Of a stretch of 64,000 nucleotides of DNA, positions 34,765 through 43,927 are shown one piece after another. The first letter of the stretch is position 1. Each line of letters starts with the position of its first letter. Both the position numbers and the translations under genes were made by a program. The notes beneath the pieces are model-generated. The model ran no database searches, was not told the origin of the DNA, and saw nothing but the letters and a program-made list of their open reading frames with translations. Source of the DNA: Acidobacteriaceae bacterium (GTDB taxonomy: Bacteria > Acidobacteriota > Terriglobia > Terriglobales > Acidobacteriaceae); assembly GCA_003134995.1 (NCBI GenBank), contig PLDC01000024.1, positions 1 through 64,000 on the forward strand, written 5' to 3'.

Positions 34765-35086
34765 GGACGTTCTACCCTTAACCGAACCCGTGCTGCTAAT
34801 CCTGCTAAGCATCGCCGAACAGCCTCGGCACGGCTATTCCATCCTGAAAGATGTCGAGGAGATGAGCGAAGGCCGCGTCACGCTCAGCACCGGCACGCTC
34901 TACGGGGCGTTGCGCCGTCTGCTCGAAGATGGCTGGATTGAGCGCTTCAGAGAAGAAGAAAGCTCGCGCGGACGCCAGGCGTATCGCCTCACTCCTGCCG
35001 GACGCCGAAATCTGCAACTCGAGGCGACCCGGTTGAAACATCTCGCCAAGGTCGCAAGTCTGCGCGTAGCGCGGAAGGGACTTTAA
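34763..35086 (+). CDS. PadR-family transcriptional regulator
   Basis: A 107-residue winged-helix regulator. PadR signatures: PVLLILLSIAEQPRHGYSIL, LSTGTLYGALRRLLEDGWIE, and the wing RGRQAYRLTPAGRRNL. AGAGG precedes the ATG, which itself lies in the edge of the operator palindrome. It is followed 3 bases later by a membrane protein gene, an arrangement frequent in Acidobacteriota. The ligand is unknown. Confidence 0.9.
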   Translation: MDVLPLTEPVLLILLSIAEQPRHGYSILKDVEEMSEGRVTLSTGTLYGALRRLLEDGWIERFREEESSRGRQAYRLTPAGRRNLQLEATRLKHLAKVASLRVARKGL

Positions 35087-35089
35087 TCG

Positions 35090-35632
35090 ATGCTCGCCCT
35101 ATATCGATGTCTGCTGCGCCTGTATCCTGCCGCGCACCGTCAGGAGTATGGCGAAGAAATGGCCGACGTCTTCTGCGAATTGCAGACGGAAGTTCGTTCC
35201 GAAACAGGCGGCCAACGATTCTGGCCGAGAGCAACATTCTTTCTCCGCGAATTCGCCGGGCTGCTCTCCGGCGCGCTCTACGAGCATTCGCGCGCGATCA
35301 CAGGTTCCGATCTCTCATTTCCATCCAGGAGGTTCACCATGCGTTCCGAATTCCGTTTTCCAAACGCCACGCCCATCTTGATGGCCGTCATTCTCGCGGG
35401 AGTGATCCTTGCGATCGAGAAAGCCACCGCGATCGAGCAGTCGTTCCCGCTCGCGTATCCTCAGCAACTTCCTCCCATCCAGCCAGAGCACTTCACATTT
35501 TTTCCCGCGATGGCGGTGATCTTTCTCTCAGCCTATGCGGCGGCGGTGATTGGATGGGCCTTGCTCTTCGCGATGCGCCGCTCCGGCATGCACCGCCTAT
35601 CGGAAATGCCGCCGGTTCAGACACAAAAATGA
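35090..35632 (+). CDS. PadR-linked membrane protein
   Basis: A 180-residue protein with a conserved N-terminal box, LYRCLLRLYPAAHRQEYGEEM, of the kind placed before ABC permeases behind PadR genes in Acidobacteriota, and two membrane segments (about 113-128 and 147-168). The permease domain itself is absent, so it may be a shortened or specialised member. It is 3 bases from padR and almost certainly co-transcribed. Function unknown. Confidence 0.7.
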   Translation: MLALYRCLLRLYPAAHRQEYGEEMADVFCELQTEVRSETGGQRFWPRATFFLREFAGLLSGALYEHSRAITGSDLSFPSRRFTMRSEFRFPNATPILMAVILAGVILAIEKATAIEQSFPLAYPQQLPPIQPEHFTFFPAMAVIFLSAYAAAVIGWALLFAMRRSGMHRLSEMPPVQTQK

Positions 35633-35669
35633 AAACTGCAGCCTGACTTTTCTTCAAGGAGGTTTTACC

Positions 35670-36041
35670 ATGCGAGGTCGAATGCCTGTTGCGTTATTCG
35701 CGATGGTTTTTGGCGCTCTGGAATTTGCCGGAGGAGCGCAGGAAATGATCTATCTGGGATTCTTGCAGAGCGAACGCTATCCACTCATCGCTGGAGTGCT
35801 GGGCGTTCTCGCCGGAGGCCTGCTGTTCGCGGCTGGAATCGCGCTGCTGGTAAGGTCCCAGCTCACTTCCGTTCTCGCGCAAGCCACGGCGTGGATATCG
35901 GTTCCAGTATTCATCCTGACCGGCGTTGTCACGCACAGAGCGGGTTGGCCCATCACAGCAGTCGGCATCGGCTACCCGCTGTTCCTCGCACTCTTTTGCA
36001 TGAAGAGCGAGAAAAGCGGCGAGGCGACGGCCCGGTCCTGA
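35670..36041 (+). CDS. small multi-span membrane protein
   Basis: A 123-residue hydrophobic protein with about four membrane segments (MPVALFAMVFGALEFAGG, PLIAGVLGVLAGGLLFAAGI, AWISVPVFILTGVV, ITAVGIGYPLFLALF). AAGGAGG stands 8 bases before the ATG. It is 37 bases after the PadR-linked protein and probably in the same operon. I do not recognise the family. Confidence 0.7.
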   Translation: MRGRMPVALFAMVFGALEFAGGAQEMIYLGFLQSERYPLIAGVLGVLAGGLLFAAGIALLVRSQLTSVLAQATAWISVPVFILTGVVTHRAGWPITAVGIGYPLFLALFCMKSEKSGEATARS

Positions 36042-36050
36042 CCCCTCCGA

Positions 36051-37688
36051 TTATTTGTCTTCTTTCTTCTCGGGTTCCTTGGGCAGCGCTTTTTCAATCG
36101 GCTTGCGGGGCAGCATCTGGTCGCGCATGGCCGCGTCGTAAACAAAGCCCGCGACGATTACGCTGATCTGCTTGAGATCTTCCGGCTGTAAGCGGTCATA
36201 CACATCCATATTCGAATGGTGAGTGCGAGACTCATACTCAAGCGGATCCTGTATGAACTGAAATCCTGGGATGCCCACGGCGTCGAACGACTGATGGTCA
36301 GTGCCGCCAGTGTTGCGCATCGTGATCGTATTCATGCCCAGGTCTTTGAATGGCTTCATCCAGGCTTCGAAAATGGGCCACACGGCCGCATTCTCTTGCA
36401 GATAAATGCCGCGAATCTTTCCCGAGCCGTTATCGACGTTGAAGTACGCAGAGACTTTTGCTTGTTCGGGCAGCACTGTAACTTCTCCCGCTTCACGGCG
36501 CAACAGGGTTGGCATATCTTTCATTCCAGGTTCGTCTATGCGCGGACGCGAGCCGAAATGTTTCTCCACGTAGCCCTGCGAGCCGAGCAATCCTTCTTCT
36601 TCGCCGCTCCACAAGCCGATGCGGATAGTGCGTCGTGGCTTGATGTCGAGCGTTTTCAGGATGCGCATGGCTTCCATCATCACGATGGTGCCGGCGCCGT
36701 TGTCAGTCGCCCCTGTGCCCGCGTGCCAGGAATCGAGATGCGCGCCCAGCATCACCACTTCATCTTTCTTGTCTTTATCGGTGCCCGGAATTTCCGCGAT
36801 GGTGTCGTACTGCATGGGATCGTCGTCGTAGAAAGTGTTCGCAACATTCAGTTCGAGGGACACGTCTTTCTTCTGCTGCAACAGGCGCGCGATGCGGCTC
36901 CAATGCTCGATCGCCATGGTGAGTTGCGGAATGGTCGTGGTCTCGCCCGCCTTATAAGATCCTCCGGACTGCACAAACACGGTGCCGCCGCCCGATGTCT
37001 GGCGGCTGTGGTCGATCACGGCCAGAACCTTTTCGTCGGCGAAGAACTGGTTCAAGTCTTTAACAAACTGCTGGCGCTTCACGAAATCCCCCATGCGAAA
37101 CGCAGGACGCTCGCCAGGAATCTGATATTCCGCGGTCTTCGCGAGATCGTCATCGCTCATGCGCTTGAACGGAGCTTCGGTGATCGGCTTCACATCGGCG
37201 TCAGGCCCCGATATCACGATCATGCCAGCGAGTTTGCCTTTGTATTTCTCGAAATCTTTTTTGTCCTCAATGGTCACGCGAATACATTTGCCCTCCACCA
37301 CGCCATTCGTGCCGGGAGTCCACGCTTTCGCGTAGACGATCAGCGGCACGACATCGGGCGAGGTCATGCGCACGTTGATGTATTGATTCGCCCATCCGCG
37401 GCCGAACGGCCCCCATGCTTCAAGGTGCGCGTTCGAGAGTCCCATCGCGGCAAGTTGATCGCGAGTCCACTCGTTAGCGCGTTTCATGTTCGGCGAACCC
37501 GTCAGGCGCTCGCCGATCGAGTCCATCAGTCCCGTAGCGAACTCCATCACCTTCGAGTCACGAAAGCCTTCATAGCGGATGCGGCTCATCATTTCCAGAT
37601 CAACCTTCTCCGCTTTTTCCTGAGACCACACCGGTGCGACCGCGCAGATCGCAACCACAAGGCAGGCCAGACGGACGACATTCTTCAT
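36051..37688 (-). CDS. secreted M28-family aminopeptidase
   Basis: A 545-residue exported peptidase. Signal peptide MKNVVRLACLVVAICAVAPVWSQ is present as a stretch of basic then hydrophobic residues. The M28 zinc ligands are visible: HLDSWHAGTGATDNGAG (His, Asp), GLWSGEEEGLLGSQG (catalytic and bridging Glu), and NTGGTDHQSFDAVG (His). A PA-like insert lies about 120-260. It resembles carboxypeptidase Q/aminopeptidase. It ends 10 bases from the plus-strand membrane gene. Confidence 0.9.
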   Translation of the reverse strand: MKNVVRLACLVVAICAVAPVWSQEKAEKVDLEMMSRIRYEGFRDSKVMEFATGLMDSIGERLTGSPNMKRANEWTRDQLAAMGLSNAHLEAWGPFGRGWANQYINVRMTSPDVVPLIVYAKAWTPGTNGVVEGKCIRVTIEDKKDFEKYKGKLAGMIVISGPDADVKPITEAPFKRMSDDDLAKTAEYQIPGERPAFRMGDFVKRQQFVKDLNQFFADEKVLAVIDHSRQTSGGGTVFVQSGGSYKAGETTTIPQLTMAIEHWSRIARLLQQKKDVSLELNVANTFYDDDPMQYDTIAEIPGTDKDKKDEVVMLGAHLDSWHAGTGATDNGAGTIVMMEAMRILKTLDIKPRRTIRIGLWSGEEEGLLGSQGYVEKHFGSRPRIDEPGMKDMPTLLRREAGEVTVLPEQAKVSAYFNVDNGSGKIRGIYLQENAAVWPIFEAWMKPFKDLGMNTITMRNTGGTDHQSFDAVGIPGFQFIQDPLEYESRTHHSNMDVYDRLQPEDLKQISVIVAGFVYDAAMRDQMLPRKPIEKALPKEPEKKEDK

Positions 37689-37964
37689 GAGAAAAGCTCC
37701 TGAGTGAGGATCGAACGGAGGATTATACAGGCTGAATTTCGTTGATGGAGAACGACGAGACCGAGAAAATTGTAAAGTTGTTTCAAGCCGAACCGAAGGT
37801 GCCAGGTTTTCTCAGCGCGCTCCGCGGCCGTTCTCAGCGCACTCCGCGATCTAAGGTCTTGCGGTTTCTAGCGCCGAGCGTCGAGCAAATCAAGCTCCGC
37901 AAAGCCAGATGCGATTCGCTGATTGCTAATTGCCAACCGAGCAATCTTGCGCCTTCGCAGCCCG

Positions 37965-39017
37965 TCAGTTGCCCATCTTCTTGATAGCGCCAAGCGGCGT
38001 CTGCAGCGTGCCGTCGAGATTAATGTCGAAGTCGTAAGAGAACGGCGTGAACGATCCAGCTCTGTAAAAAACAACTTTGCCGTCGCCAGTAAAGCAATCG
38101 AACGGCATCTCGCCGCCCAATCCTTCGGTGATGGTTGCCTTGCCGGAACGGAAAACCACTTTCATGCCAGCCATGCCCGAGACATGTTCCCACCGGCCTT
38201 CATACTTTCCGGCGCAGCTGACGAGTCCGGCCTTGGGAGGCTGCCCCGCAGCCCGTTGCGCGGCAGCCGCAGGCGCCGGCTTCGTCGACATGCGGATATT
38301 CTCGGCGGTCGTGTTCACCATGTCAGAGCCGAGGCCCGTATCTACTCCCGGCACCTTGATGTCGTACATGTTCACATTATTTTGTCCACGGATCTCGCCA
38401 TCCATCCACTTGCCGTTCACCAGAACTTGCACGCGATCGTGCAGATCGTATTGCCCCGCTGCATGATCCTCTGCCGTAAGTTTTCCGACCCGGTGTATTT
38501 CGTAGGGCCACATTTTTGAAACGCTGACCCCATTCGGCAGATGGACTACATACGACCGCCCGTGCACCTCCGTGATCGTGGCTTCCTGCCAGCCGTCGAC
38601 CAAAACGCGCACGGTATCGCCGACCTTGAATCCGCCAGACCCGGGCCCCGACTGCGAATTGACTGCAGCTGCGGAAGCATTGCCCCCGGCAGCCGCATGC
38701 GCCCTAAACGGCGAAGGCGCTGGAGGAATTTCGCCGCGATGAGGATCGGTCTGCGCTTCGGCCGCGGTTTGCGGGTGGCATTTTGCCGGAAGCAAAGCCG
38801 TCAGTTGTACGCGGAGGGCTTCTCCACGCTGGAATGCCTGGCCCTTTTTGTAGTTCTGGTAATCGCATGCACCCGTGGCGTCGGTGCACGAAAATACCTT
38901 GAAGCTCTGTCCGTCGGTGCACACATACACAACATTCATTTGCAGCGCTGGCGTCTGCGCGAGCGCGCTGGATGTAGCCAGCACCAACAGCAAGCTTCTC
39001 AAACAGAATATGCGCAT
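37965..39017 (-). CDS. secreted protein with two SH3/Tudor-like domains
   Basis: A 350-residue exported protein. The signal peptide is MRIFCLRSLLLVLATSSALA; the start at 39017 has GGAGG upstream. Two similar domains follow: FKVGDTVRVLVDGWQEATI and LHDRVQVLVNGKWMDGEI, each a small SH3-like barrel (Agenet/Tudor look). The C-terminal part (about 265-350) has GKYEGRWEHVSGMAGMK and a beta-rich end. A four-cysteine N-terminal part (CTDGQ, CTDATGAC) may form disulfides. No function can be assigned. Confidence 0.7.
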   Translation of the reverse strand: MRIFCLRSLLLVLATSSALAQTPALQMNVVYVCTDGQSFKVFSCTDATGACDYQNYKKGQAFQRGEALRVQLTALLPAKCHPQTAAEAQTDPHRGEIPPAPSPFRAHAAAGGNASAAAVNSQSGPGSGGFKVGDTVRVLVDGWQEATITEVHGRSYVVHLPNGVSVSKMWPYEIHRVGKLTAEDHAAGQYDLHDRVQVLVNGKWMDGEIRGQNNVNMYDIKVPGVDTGLGSDMVNTTAENIRMSTKPAPAAAAQRAAGQPPKAGLVSCAGKYEGRWEHVSGMAGMKVVFRSGKATITEGLGGEMPFDCFTGDGKVVFYRAGSFTPFSYDFDINLDGTLQTPLGAIKKMGN

Positions 39018-39166
39018 CTCTGGACCGCCTCCACGCTGCTCCGAGTCAGCAGATGCGGATGGTAGGTTCCTCGCAGCCCGGAACAGCATCGCCGGAAGGA
39101 TATCACCAAAGAGAAAAGTAAGATGGGACTGGAGCGAAATTGAGAATTTTGCTTCAGCGGGAAAAA

Positions 39167-39350
39167 TCATTCTTTCTTGGCAGGAGCTTCCGCGGGCGCT
39201 GCTGTGCCGCCTTCGCCCGGTTTTTTCTCGTCCCCAGCTTTTTTCTCTTCGCCAGATGCAGAAGGCTTTGCGTCTTTAGCGTCCTTCTCTCCTTTTGCGT
39301 CTTTAGCGTCTTCCTTTTTTTCTGTGTATTGCACGATCAGCGAAATGCGC
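39167..39350 (-). pseudogene. 3' remnant of a MotB/OmpA-like gene
   Basis: In the frame shifted from the preceding PAS gene, the minus strand reads SNRRISLIVQYTEKKED and then a Lys/Asp/Ala-rich tail (KDAKGEKDAKDAKPSASGEE ... PAKKE) ending at a TGA at 39169-39167. NRRISLIVQY is the last strand of an OmpA-like (MotB/OmpA) peptidoglycan-binding domain, with no start codon or domain body in front. It is joined directly to a truncated GGDEF gene, so a deletion removed the end of one gene and the start of the other. Confidence 0.6.
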
Positions 39351-39842
39351 CGGTTCGAAGCGCAAATGAGACTGCATCACCGCCTGATTCGGCAATCCCG
39401 TGACCTCGTCGAGCCACCCGCGCTCCTTCATGCTTTGATTGTTCGCGTCCGGACCAGCCAGTGCGAAGTGTTCTTCAAAGGTTTGAATAATCCCAATGAT
39501 CGAGCCGTGTCGGTCGCGCAGCGGGATGGCGTAGATGCGCACTGGAGTTCGATGCCCTGCCTCGTGGTGAATCAGGCCCAGAGTTTCCACTGGCTTGGCG
39601 TCGTGCAGCGCGGTCGCGATCGAACACTTTTCCGCGCAGGTTTCGCAACTCAGTTCATTGCAATGCAGAAAAACATTCTCCCGGCAGGCGTGCCCCAGCA
39701 CGTCGATGCGCGCACAGCCCGTGATTTGCTGAGCACCGTCACTCCAGAAGACGATTTTTTTCGCGAGATCGAGCACGCTCACGCCGATCGGCAGGCCATC
39801 GAGAATGTCGCGATAAGTCTCAGGATCTTGAAAAGCTGGCAT
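39303..39842 (-). pseudogene. truncated PAS-GGDEF protein
   Basis: The 179-codon frame encodes a PAS domain (about 5-130) with the cysteine-rich stretch CRENVFLHCNELSCETC, AEKCSIATAL, a pattern I know from PAS domains of diguanylate cyclases. It then enters the start of a GGDEF domain, WLDEVTGLPNQAVMQSHLRF, and breaks off: the next residues (EPAHFADRAIH) do not belong to GGDEF. The catalytic GGDEF motif is missing, so no cyclase activity is expected. It may still make a PAS protein. Confidence 0.7.
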
Positions 39843-40139
39843 GGGCGGACGCGCAACAACGCTGCTCGTCTATCCATCGGCAGAAAGTTCGCTAACTCCA
39901 GAGGCAGCGACAGGCGGCAGGATTTGCAAACGTCAGTTAGAGCCTTCTAAAGTCTTGCTTTCCAATGGCTCAGAACGCATAGCACTTTGGGGGCAGTGGC
40001 ATGGCACGATAGTGCCATTTGCAAAATTCGCCTCGACCTTTATTTTCGCAAGTGAGCAGTTCTGGGGGAGGGCTGCCCGGGCGCCTCGATCTCGAAAGAG
40101 ATTCGAGGCGCTCGTATTTTGGGGCAAGCTCTCACCACC
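39843..40139. other. intergenic stretch, no gene recognised
   Basis: About 297 bases between a kinase gene and the PAS gene. A short inverted pair TGGCAC/GTGCCA with a 4-base spacer lies near 40001-40016. No supported gene is present. Confidence 0.4.
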
Positions 40140-42536
40140 CTACGGCAGCCCGACGCGCTTCTTCAGATCGGCAAAGCGCGGGTCCGAGTGCAGATTGTCC
40201 AACCGCTCGTCCACCGTCAGAAATGATGGCAGATAATAAGAGCGATCCTCGTAGGCGCGCTCCAGCAGAGCAAATGCCTGCTCTTTCTCACCCAAGCCCG
40301 CATAGATGACCGCGACGTTGTAGGGAGCGACCCAGTGGTGTGCGGATAATTCTTTCAAGTGATCCAGAACCTTCTGAGCTTCAGCCCGGTTGCCGGCTAC
40401 TGCATAAGTGTTCCCAAGGCCTGACCAGATCTCAGCATTCTCTTTTTCCAGATCGAGCGCTCGCTGGAACTGGGCGATCGCTTCCGGCAGTTTTCCCTCG
40501 TGTTCATAAGCCCGTCCGAGGAAAGAATAGCTGAACCAAAAGTTCGGATCGATTGCGATGGCGTGCTGCAATTGCTCAATAGCCGGGTCCCACTGCCTTG
40601 TAAGCATGTAAACGACTCCGACGTCGGCGGTCGGAAACCCCGAGAGTGGATCAATTTGTTGTGCCCGCTTGACTGCGGCGATGGCCTCGTCGTTCCGCCG
40701 CATCGAGGCCAGAAACCAACCGTAGTACGCGTAAGCATCGGAGTTGTTGGGGCTCAGTTCAATTGCCCGTTTGAACTCGCTTTCGGCAGCGGCCCAGTCC
40801 CAGTCATACCAATGAGCGGCGATTGCCAGCACAAGGTGAGCCCCGGTGTCGGTGTTGTCAATCGCCAGTGCTCTCTTGGCAGCTTCCTTGGCCTTCGGCA
40901 CACCTTGGTTGGGGGGGAGATGCCAATCTTCCTGGTTAATGTAGTTGTAGGCCAAACCGCTGTAGGCCAGTCCATAGTTGGGATCGACGGCGATGGCCTG
41001 ATTGAAGTAGTCGATGCCGGTCTCAAATCCTTCCTTGGTGAATTTGTCGGTATAGTACTTGCCCTTGAGATAGAGGCGATAGGCCTCGGGATTGTCAGTC
41101 GAGCCTTTCGTCAACTTTTTTTCGTCCTCCGCCGTAAGTTGCGAACGCAGCCGCTGCGAAACTTCCCGCGCAATATCGCTCTGCACCGCCAGAAGGTCGG
41201 ACAGCTCGCGATGGTACTGCTCACCCCACAACTGCTTGCCATTACGAATGTCGTCGAGTTCCACGTTAATGAAAAGATCGCCGCCGCGCTGCGCCACACT
41301 GCCCGCCAGCACGGCCTGCACGTGAAGCTCTTCGCCCACCTTGCGGACGTCTATCGCCTTGCCTTTGTAATGGAAAGCCACGCTGTGAGGAATCACCGTC
41401 AGGCTCGGCAGCCGCGCAAGGCTGTTGTTGATGCTCTCTGTTATGCCGTCCGGGATGTAGTCGGAATCAGCATTGTTGCTCAGGTTCTCCAATGGAAGAA
41501 CGGCGATAGAATCAATCTGCCCCGGCTTGGATGTTTTTAGATAAGCAGCAATTCCAACCGCGCCGATCACAAGCAGAATCACAGCAATCGCCCAAGCGAT
41601 AGTGTGCCGTTTGATTCGAGAAGTGTGCTGCGTAGGCGAGAGACTTTGCTCTGTGCGAGCTGCGCCCGAGGGTCGGCGTGTTTCCGCACGTGTTCGCAAA
41701 TCGCGAAACTCATTGCTCACGTCACGTGCCGTCTGCACCCGATGCCGCGGATCTTTTTCCAGGCAGCGGCGGACAATCCGCGCCAGATCGCTGGGCAGAT
41801 CGGGGCGAATGTCCGTGACCGGCGGAGGTGTATCCCGCAGAATGGCAGAAATCAACTCGGCCGAAGAACTTCCCTCAAACGGCCGCCGCCCCGTAGCCAT
41901 CTCGTGCAGCATCACGCCCAAAGAAAAAATGTCAGTGCGGTGGTCGAGCGGCCGTCCCGACGTCTGCTCGGGAGACATGTAAGCCGGAGTTCCCATCACC
42001 ATGCCCGCCTGCGTGCGGTGGTCTGATGTCAGCGTGGCGTCGGCGGGGTCAGTCGCACTCACGTCTTTGGCCAGCCCGAAGTCCAGGACCTTGACGCGGC
42101 CTTCGTTCGAGACCATCACATTCGCTGGCTTCAGGTCGCGATGCACAATGCCTTTGTCATGCGCCGCCGCCAGTGCATCGCTCAGGCCAGTAGCAATATC
42201 CACAATCCGCTCGACCGGCAGCCCGTCAGCGGGAATAAGCCGGTCGAGCTGCTGCCCTTCAACCAGTTGCATGGTCAGAAACTGAAGGCCGTCGAATTCC
42301 TCAACGGAGTAAATCGTGACGATGTTCGGATGGTCGAGCTGGGCAAGCGACTTCGCTTCGCGGCGAAAACGCGCCAGCCGTTCGGGATCGCCCGCCATCT
42401 CCGAGGGCAGAACTTTGAACGCGACATCGCGGCCAAGTTTGGTGTCGGTAGCGCGATACACTTCACCCATGCCGCCCGCGCCGAGCGGCGCGACAATCTC
42501 GTAAGATCCCAACCGCGTTCCAGGAATCAGGGGCAT
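40140..42536 (-). CDS. Ser/Thr kinase with TolB-like and TPR parts
   Basis: A 798-residue membrane kinase. The kinase domain (about 10-270) has LGAGGMGEVY, K41, HRDLKPAN with D134 and GTPAYMSPEQTSG. A membrane segment, AWAIAVILLVIGAVGIAAYL, follows near 305. The outer part starts with a TolB-N/FlgO-like domain, SIAVLPLENLSNNADSDYI, that includes QLWGEQYHRELSDLLAVQ, then about six TPR units up to the end. This architecture is common in Acidobacteriota. The ATG at 42536 (MPLIPGTRLG) is chosen over a TTG 12 codons earlier. Its ligand is unknown. Confidence 0.9.
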   Translation of the reverse strand: MPLIPGTRLGSYEIVAPLGAGGMGEVYRATDTKLGRDVAFKVLPSEMAGDPERLARFRREAKSLAQLDHPNIVTIYSVEEFDGLQFLTMQLVEGQQLDRLIPADGLPVERIVDIATGLSDALAAAHDKGIVHRDLKPANVMVSNEGRVKVLDFGLAKDVSATDPADATLTSDHRTQAGMVMGTPAYMSPEQTSGRPLDHRTDIFSLGVMLHEMATGRRPFEGSSSAELISAILRDTPPPVTDIRPDLPSDLARIVRRCLEKDPRHRVQTARDVSNEFRDLRTRAETRRPSGAARTEQSLSPTQHTSRIKRHTIAWAIAVILLVIGAVGIAAYLKTSKPGQIDSIAVLPLENLSNNADSDYIPDGITESINNSLARLPSLTVIPHSVAFHYKGKAIDVRKVGEELHVQAVLAGSVAQRGGDLFINVELDDIRNGKQLWGEQYHRELSDLLAVQSDIAREVSQRLRSQLTAEDEKKLTKGSTDNPEAYRLYLKGKYYTDKFTKEGFETGIDYFNQAIAVDPNYGLAYSGLAYNYINQEDWHLPPNQGVPKAKEAAKRALAIDNTDTGAHLVLAIAAHWYDWDWAAAESEFKRAIELSPNNSDAYAYYGWFLASMRRNDEAIAAVKRAQQIDPLSGFPTADVGVVYMLTRQWDPAIEQLQHAIAIDPNFWFSYSFLGRAYEHEGKLPEAIAQFQRALDLEKENAEIWSGLGNTYAVAGNRAEAQKVLDHLKELSAHHWVAPYNVAVIYAGLGEKEQAFALLERAYEDRSYYLPSFLTVDERLDNLHSDPRFADLKKRVGLP

Positions 42537-42599
42537 GAAGTGTCGAACGATTGTATCCTGCTGAAGTTTCAATTCGAGAGGCGCAAACCCAAGGACCAG

Positions 42600-42857
42600 G
42601 GGCTAGGGTCTAGGGATTAGGGGTTAGGGATTAGGGGTTAGGAATTAGGGATTAAGAATTAGGGATTAAGAATTAGGGTTACGTTTCGCACCGAGGCTTC
42701 AACCTTCCAATAATTTTGTCATTCCGAGCGCAGCCTGAGCGATAGCGAGGGCGAAGTCGAGGAACCTGCTGTTAGCGTGCGCTGTCACGGCGTCAAGGTC
42801 TTGCTAATCGCGAATCCCTGACCCTAGTCTCTATCCCCTAATCCCTGAACCCTGATT
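42600..42857. repeat. AGGGATT word repeats flanking a dispersed repeat
   Basis: The gap between the kinase and the TonB-like gene contains AGGGATTAGGGGTT-type words at 42600-42680 and the complementary words (CCCTAATCCCTGAACCCTG) at 42818-42855, so the whole can fold as a large hairpin. Inside, at 42718-42773, lies a GTCATTCCGA ... GAGGAACCTGCTGTT repeat, whose reverse complement recurs at 1455-1510. No gene is seen. Confidence 0.65.
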
Positions 42858-43727
42858 TCAGTTCGTAGAGATCGTGAAGTTAACCGTAATCTTAGCCTGA
42901 GTCTCCACCGCTTCGCTGCCTTCAAAGTGAGGTTTGAAGTGCCACTGCCGCACGGCGTCCTGCGCTGCGCTCGCGAGAATGTGCGGTCCGCTCACCACTC
43001 GCAAATTCTGGATGACTCCATCTTTGCCGATCAGCGCTTGCATGATCACAGACCCCTGCACTTTCATCTGCCGCGCCAGCAGCGGATAATTCGGCCTCAC
43101 CGGACTGCTCACGACTTCAGAAGCATTAGCGGACATCTGCACATGCTCGGCGGCCTCGTGGGTGACTTTAGCCGCAGTCTCGCTATCCGCAGTCACGGCG
43201 GGTTCGGCGACGGCAGGTCCGCTCACAGTAGGCGTGGTTACTTCTTGCGACGGCGCGCCCGGCTGCAAATCTACTCGCACGGAACTGCTGCCGGGCCGTA
43301 TGGTGCGGCGCTTATCGCCGGCAACAACTTCAACTTCCAACGGCGGCAACACCGTACGCGTGGTCACGACCGGCGGTGGAGGTGGCACGGGCACATCGGA
43401 AGCCTTCGCCGCAGCAGCGGCGGCGCGGTGCTTGGTCTTTGCCGCGACGGCATGCTTCGCGTTCGCTGTGGGCGCTTGTACCGGAGCGATTTTATTTGCC
43501 GGCGAATTTTCCACCGGCTGCTCGGATTCCGCTTCCTGCGCATCTTCCTGCGAGGCCGGAAACCAGAAGTCGCTGTTGCGCCAAAGCACAATGCCCAAGG
43601 CCAGCAGCAGCAGGCACAGAGACCCGACCATCAACCTCCGTTGCTTAGGGTCCTGTGGCGCACGCCTTCGCCGCTCTGCCAGAACAGTGCGATCTACTTT
43701 CGCTACGATGGTGTTCAAGTTCGACAT
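42858..43727 (-). CDS. TonB-like energy transducer
   Basis: A 289-residue protein with one membrane segment (about 32-49, LMVGSLCLLLLALGIVLW), an Ala/Pro-rich periplasmic stretch including VPVPPPPPVV, and a C-terminal TonB domain (about 205-289): NYPLLARQMKVQGSVIMQAL, GVIQNLRVVSGPHILA and AVRQWHFKPHFEG. It should pass membrane energy to an outer-membrane receptor, though no receptor or ExbBD gene is in the window. Alternatively it uses the fold for cell-envelope binding. Confidence 0.85.
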   Translation of the reverse strand: MSNLNTIVAKVDRTVLAERRRRAPQDPKQRRLMVGSLCLLLLALGIVLWRNSDFWFPASQEDAQEAESEQPVENSPANKIAPVQAPTANAKHAVAAKTKHRAAAAAAKASDVPVPPPPPVVTTRTVLPPLEVEVVAGDKRRTIRPGSSSVRVDLQPGAPSQEVTTPTVSGPAVAEPAVTADSETAAKVTHEAAEHVQMSANASEVVSSPVRPNYPLLARQMKVQGSVIMQALIGKDGVIQNLRVVSGPHILASAAQDAVRQWHFKPHFEGSEAVETQAKITVNFTISTN

Positions 43728-43927
43728 GCCGGAAAACAGGGCTCCTGGGGGAGGACTGCTCTCGCCATAGTATGCCTCGAAAATGCGACAATTGCCAGCA
43801 AAACATGCCCGGCGCGCCTCACCAAAAGGGTTATGATTCCCAAACGGGACAGAGGCGAAACTTCGGCCAGTCTCGCGAATCCCATGGATGCAACGTCAGT
43901 GAGGTTCCTGAGCGAAAAGGTAAGCCC

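Noticed and set aside
37742..37984. 80-residue plus-strand frame between the M28 peptidase and the SH3-like gene
   Set aside because: Starts at TTG without a ribosome-binding site, Arg/Ser-rich, runs into the next gene's end; probably noncoding with a short tandem repeat (TTCTCAGCGC) inside.
39177..39950. 257-residue plus-strand frame over the PAS gene
   Set aside because: It is antisense to recognisable PAS and OmpA-like sequence; its Ser/Phe-rich start mirrors the Lys-rich tail on the other strand.
39995..40020. TGGCAC...GTGCCA as a sigma54 promoter
   Set aside because: The -12 position reads CC rather than GC on both strands; it is only a short inverted pair.
42600..42680. Telomere-like repeats (AGGGATT)
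   Set aside because: Units are irregular and internal to the sequence; they fit the word-repeat class and give no evidence for a linear replicon end.
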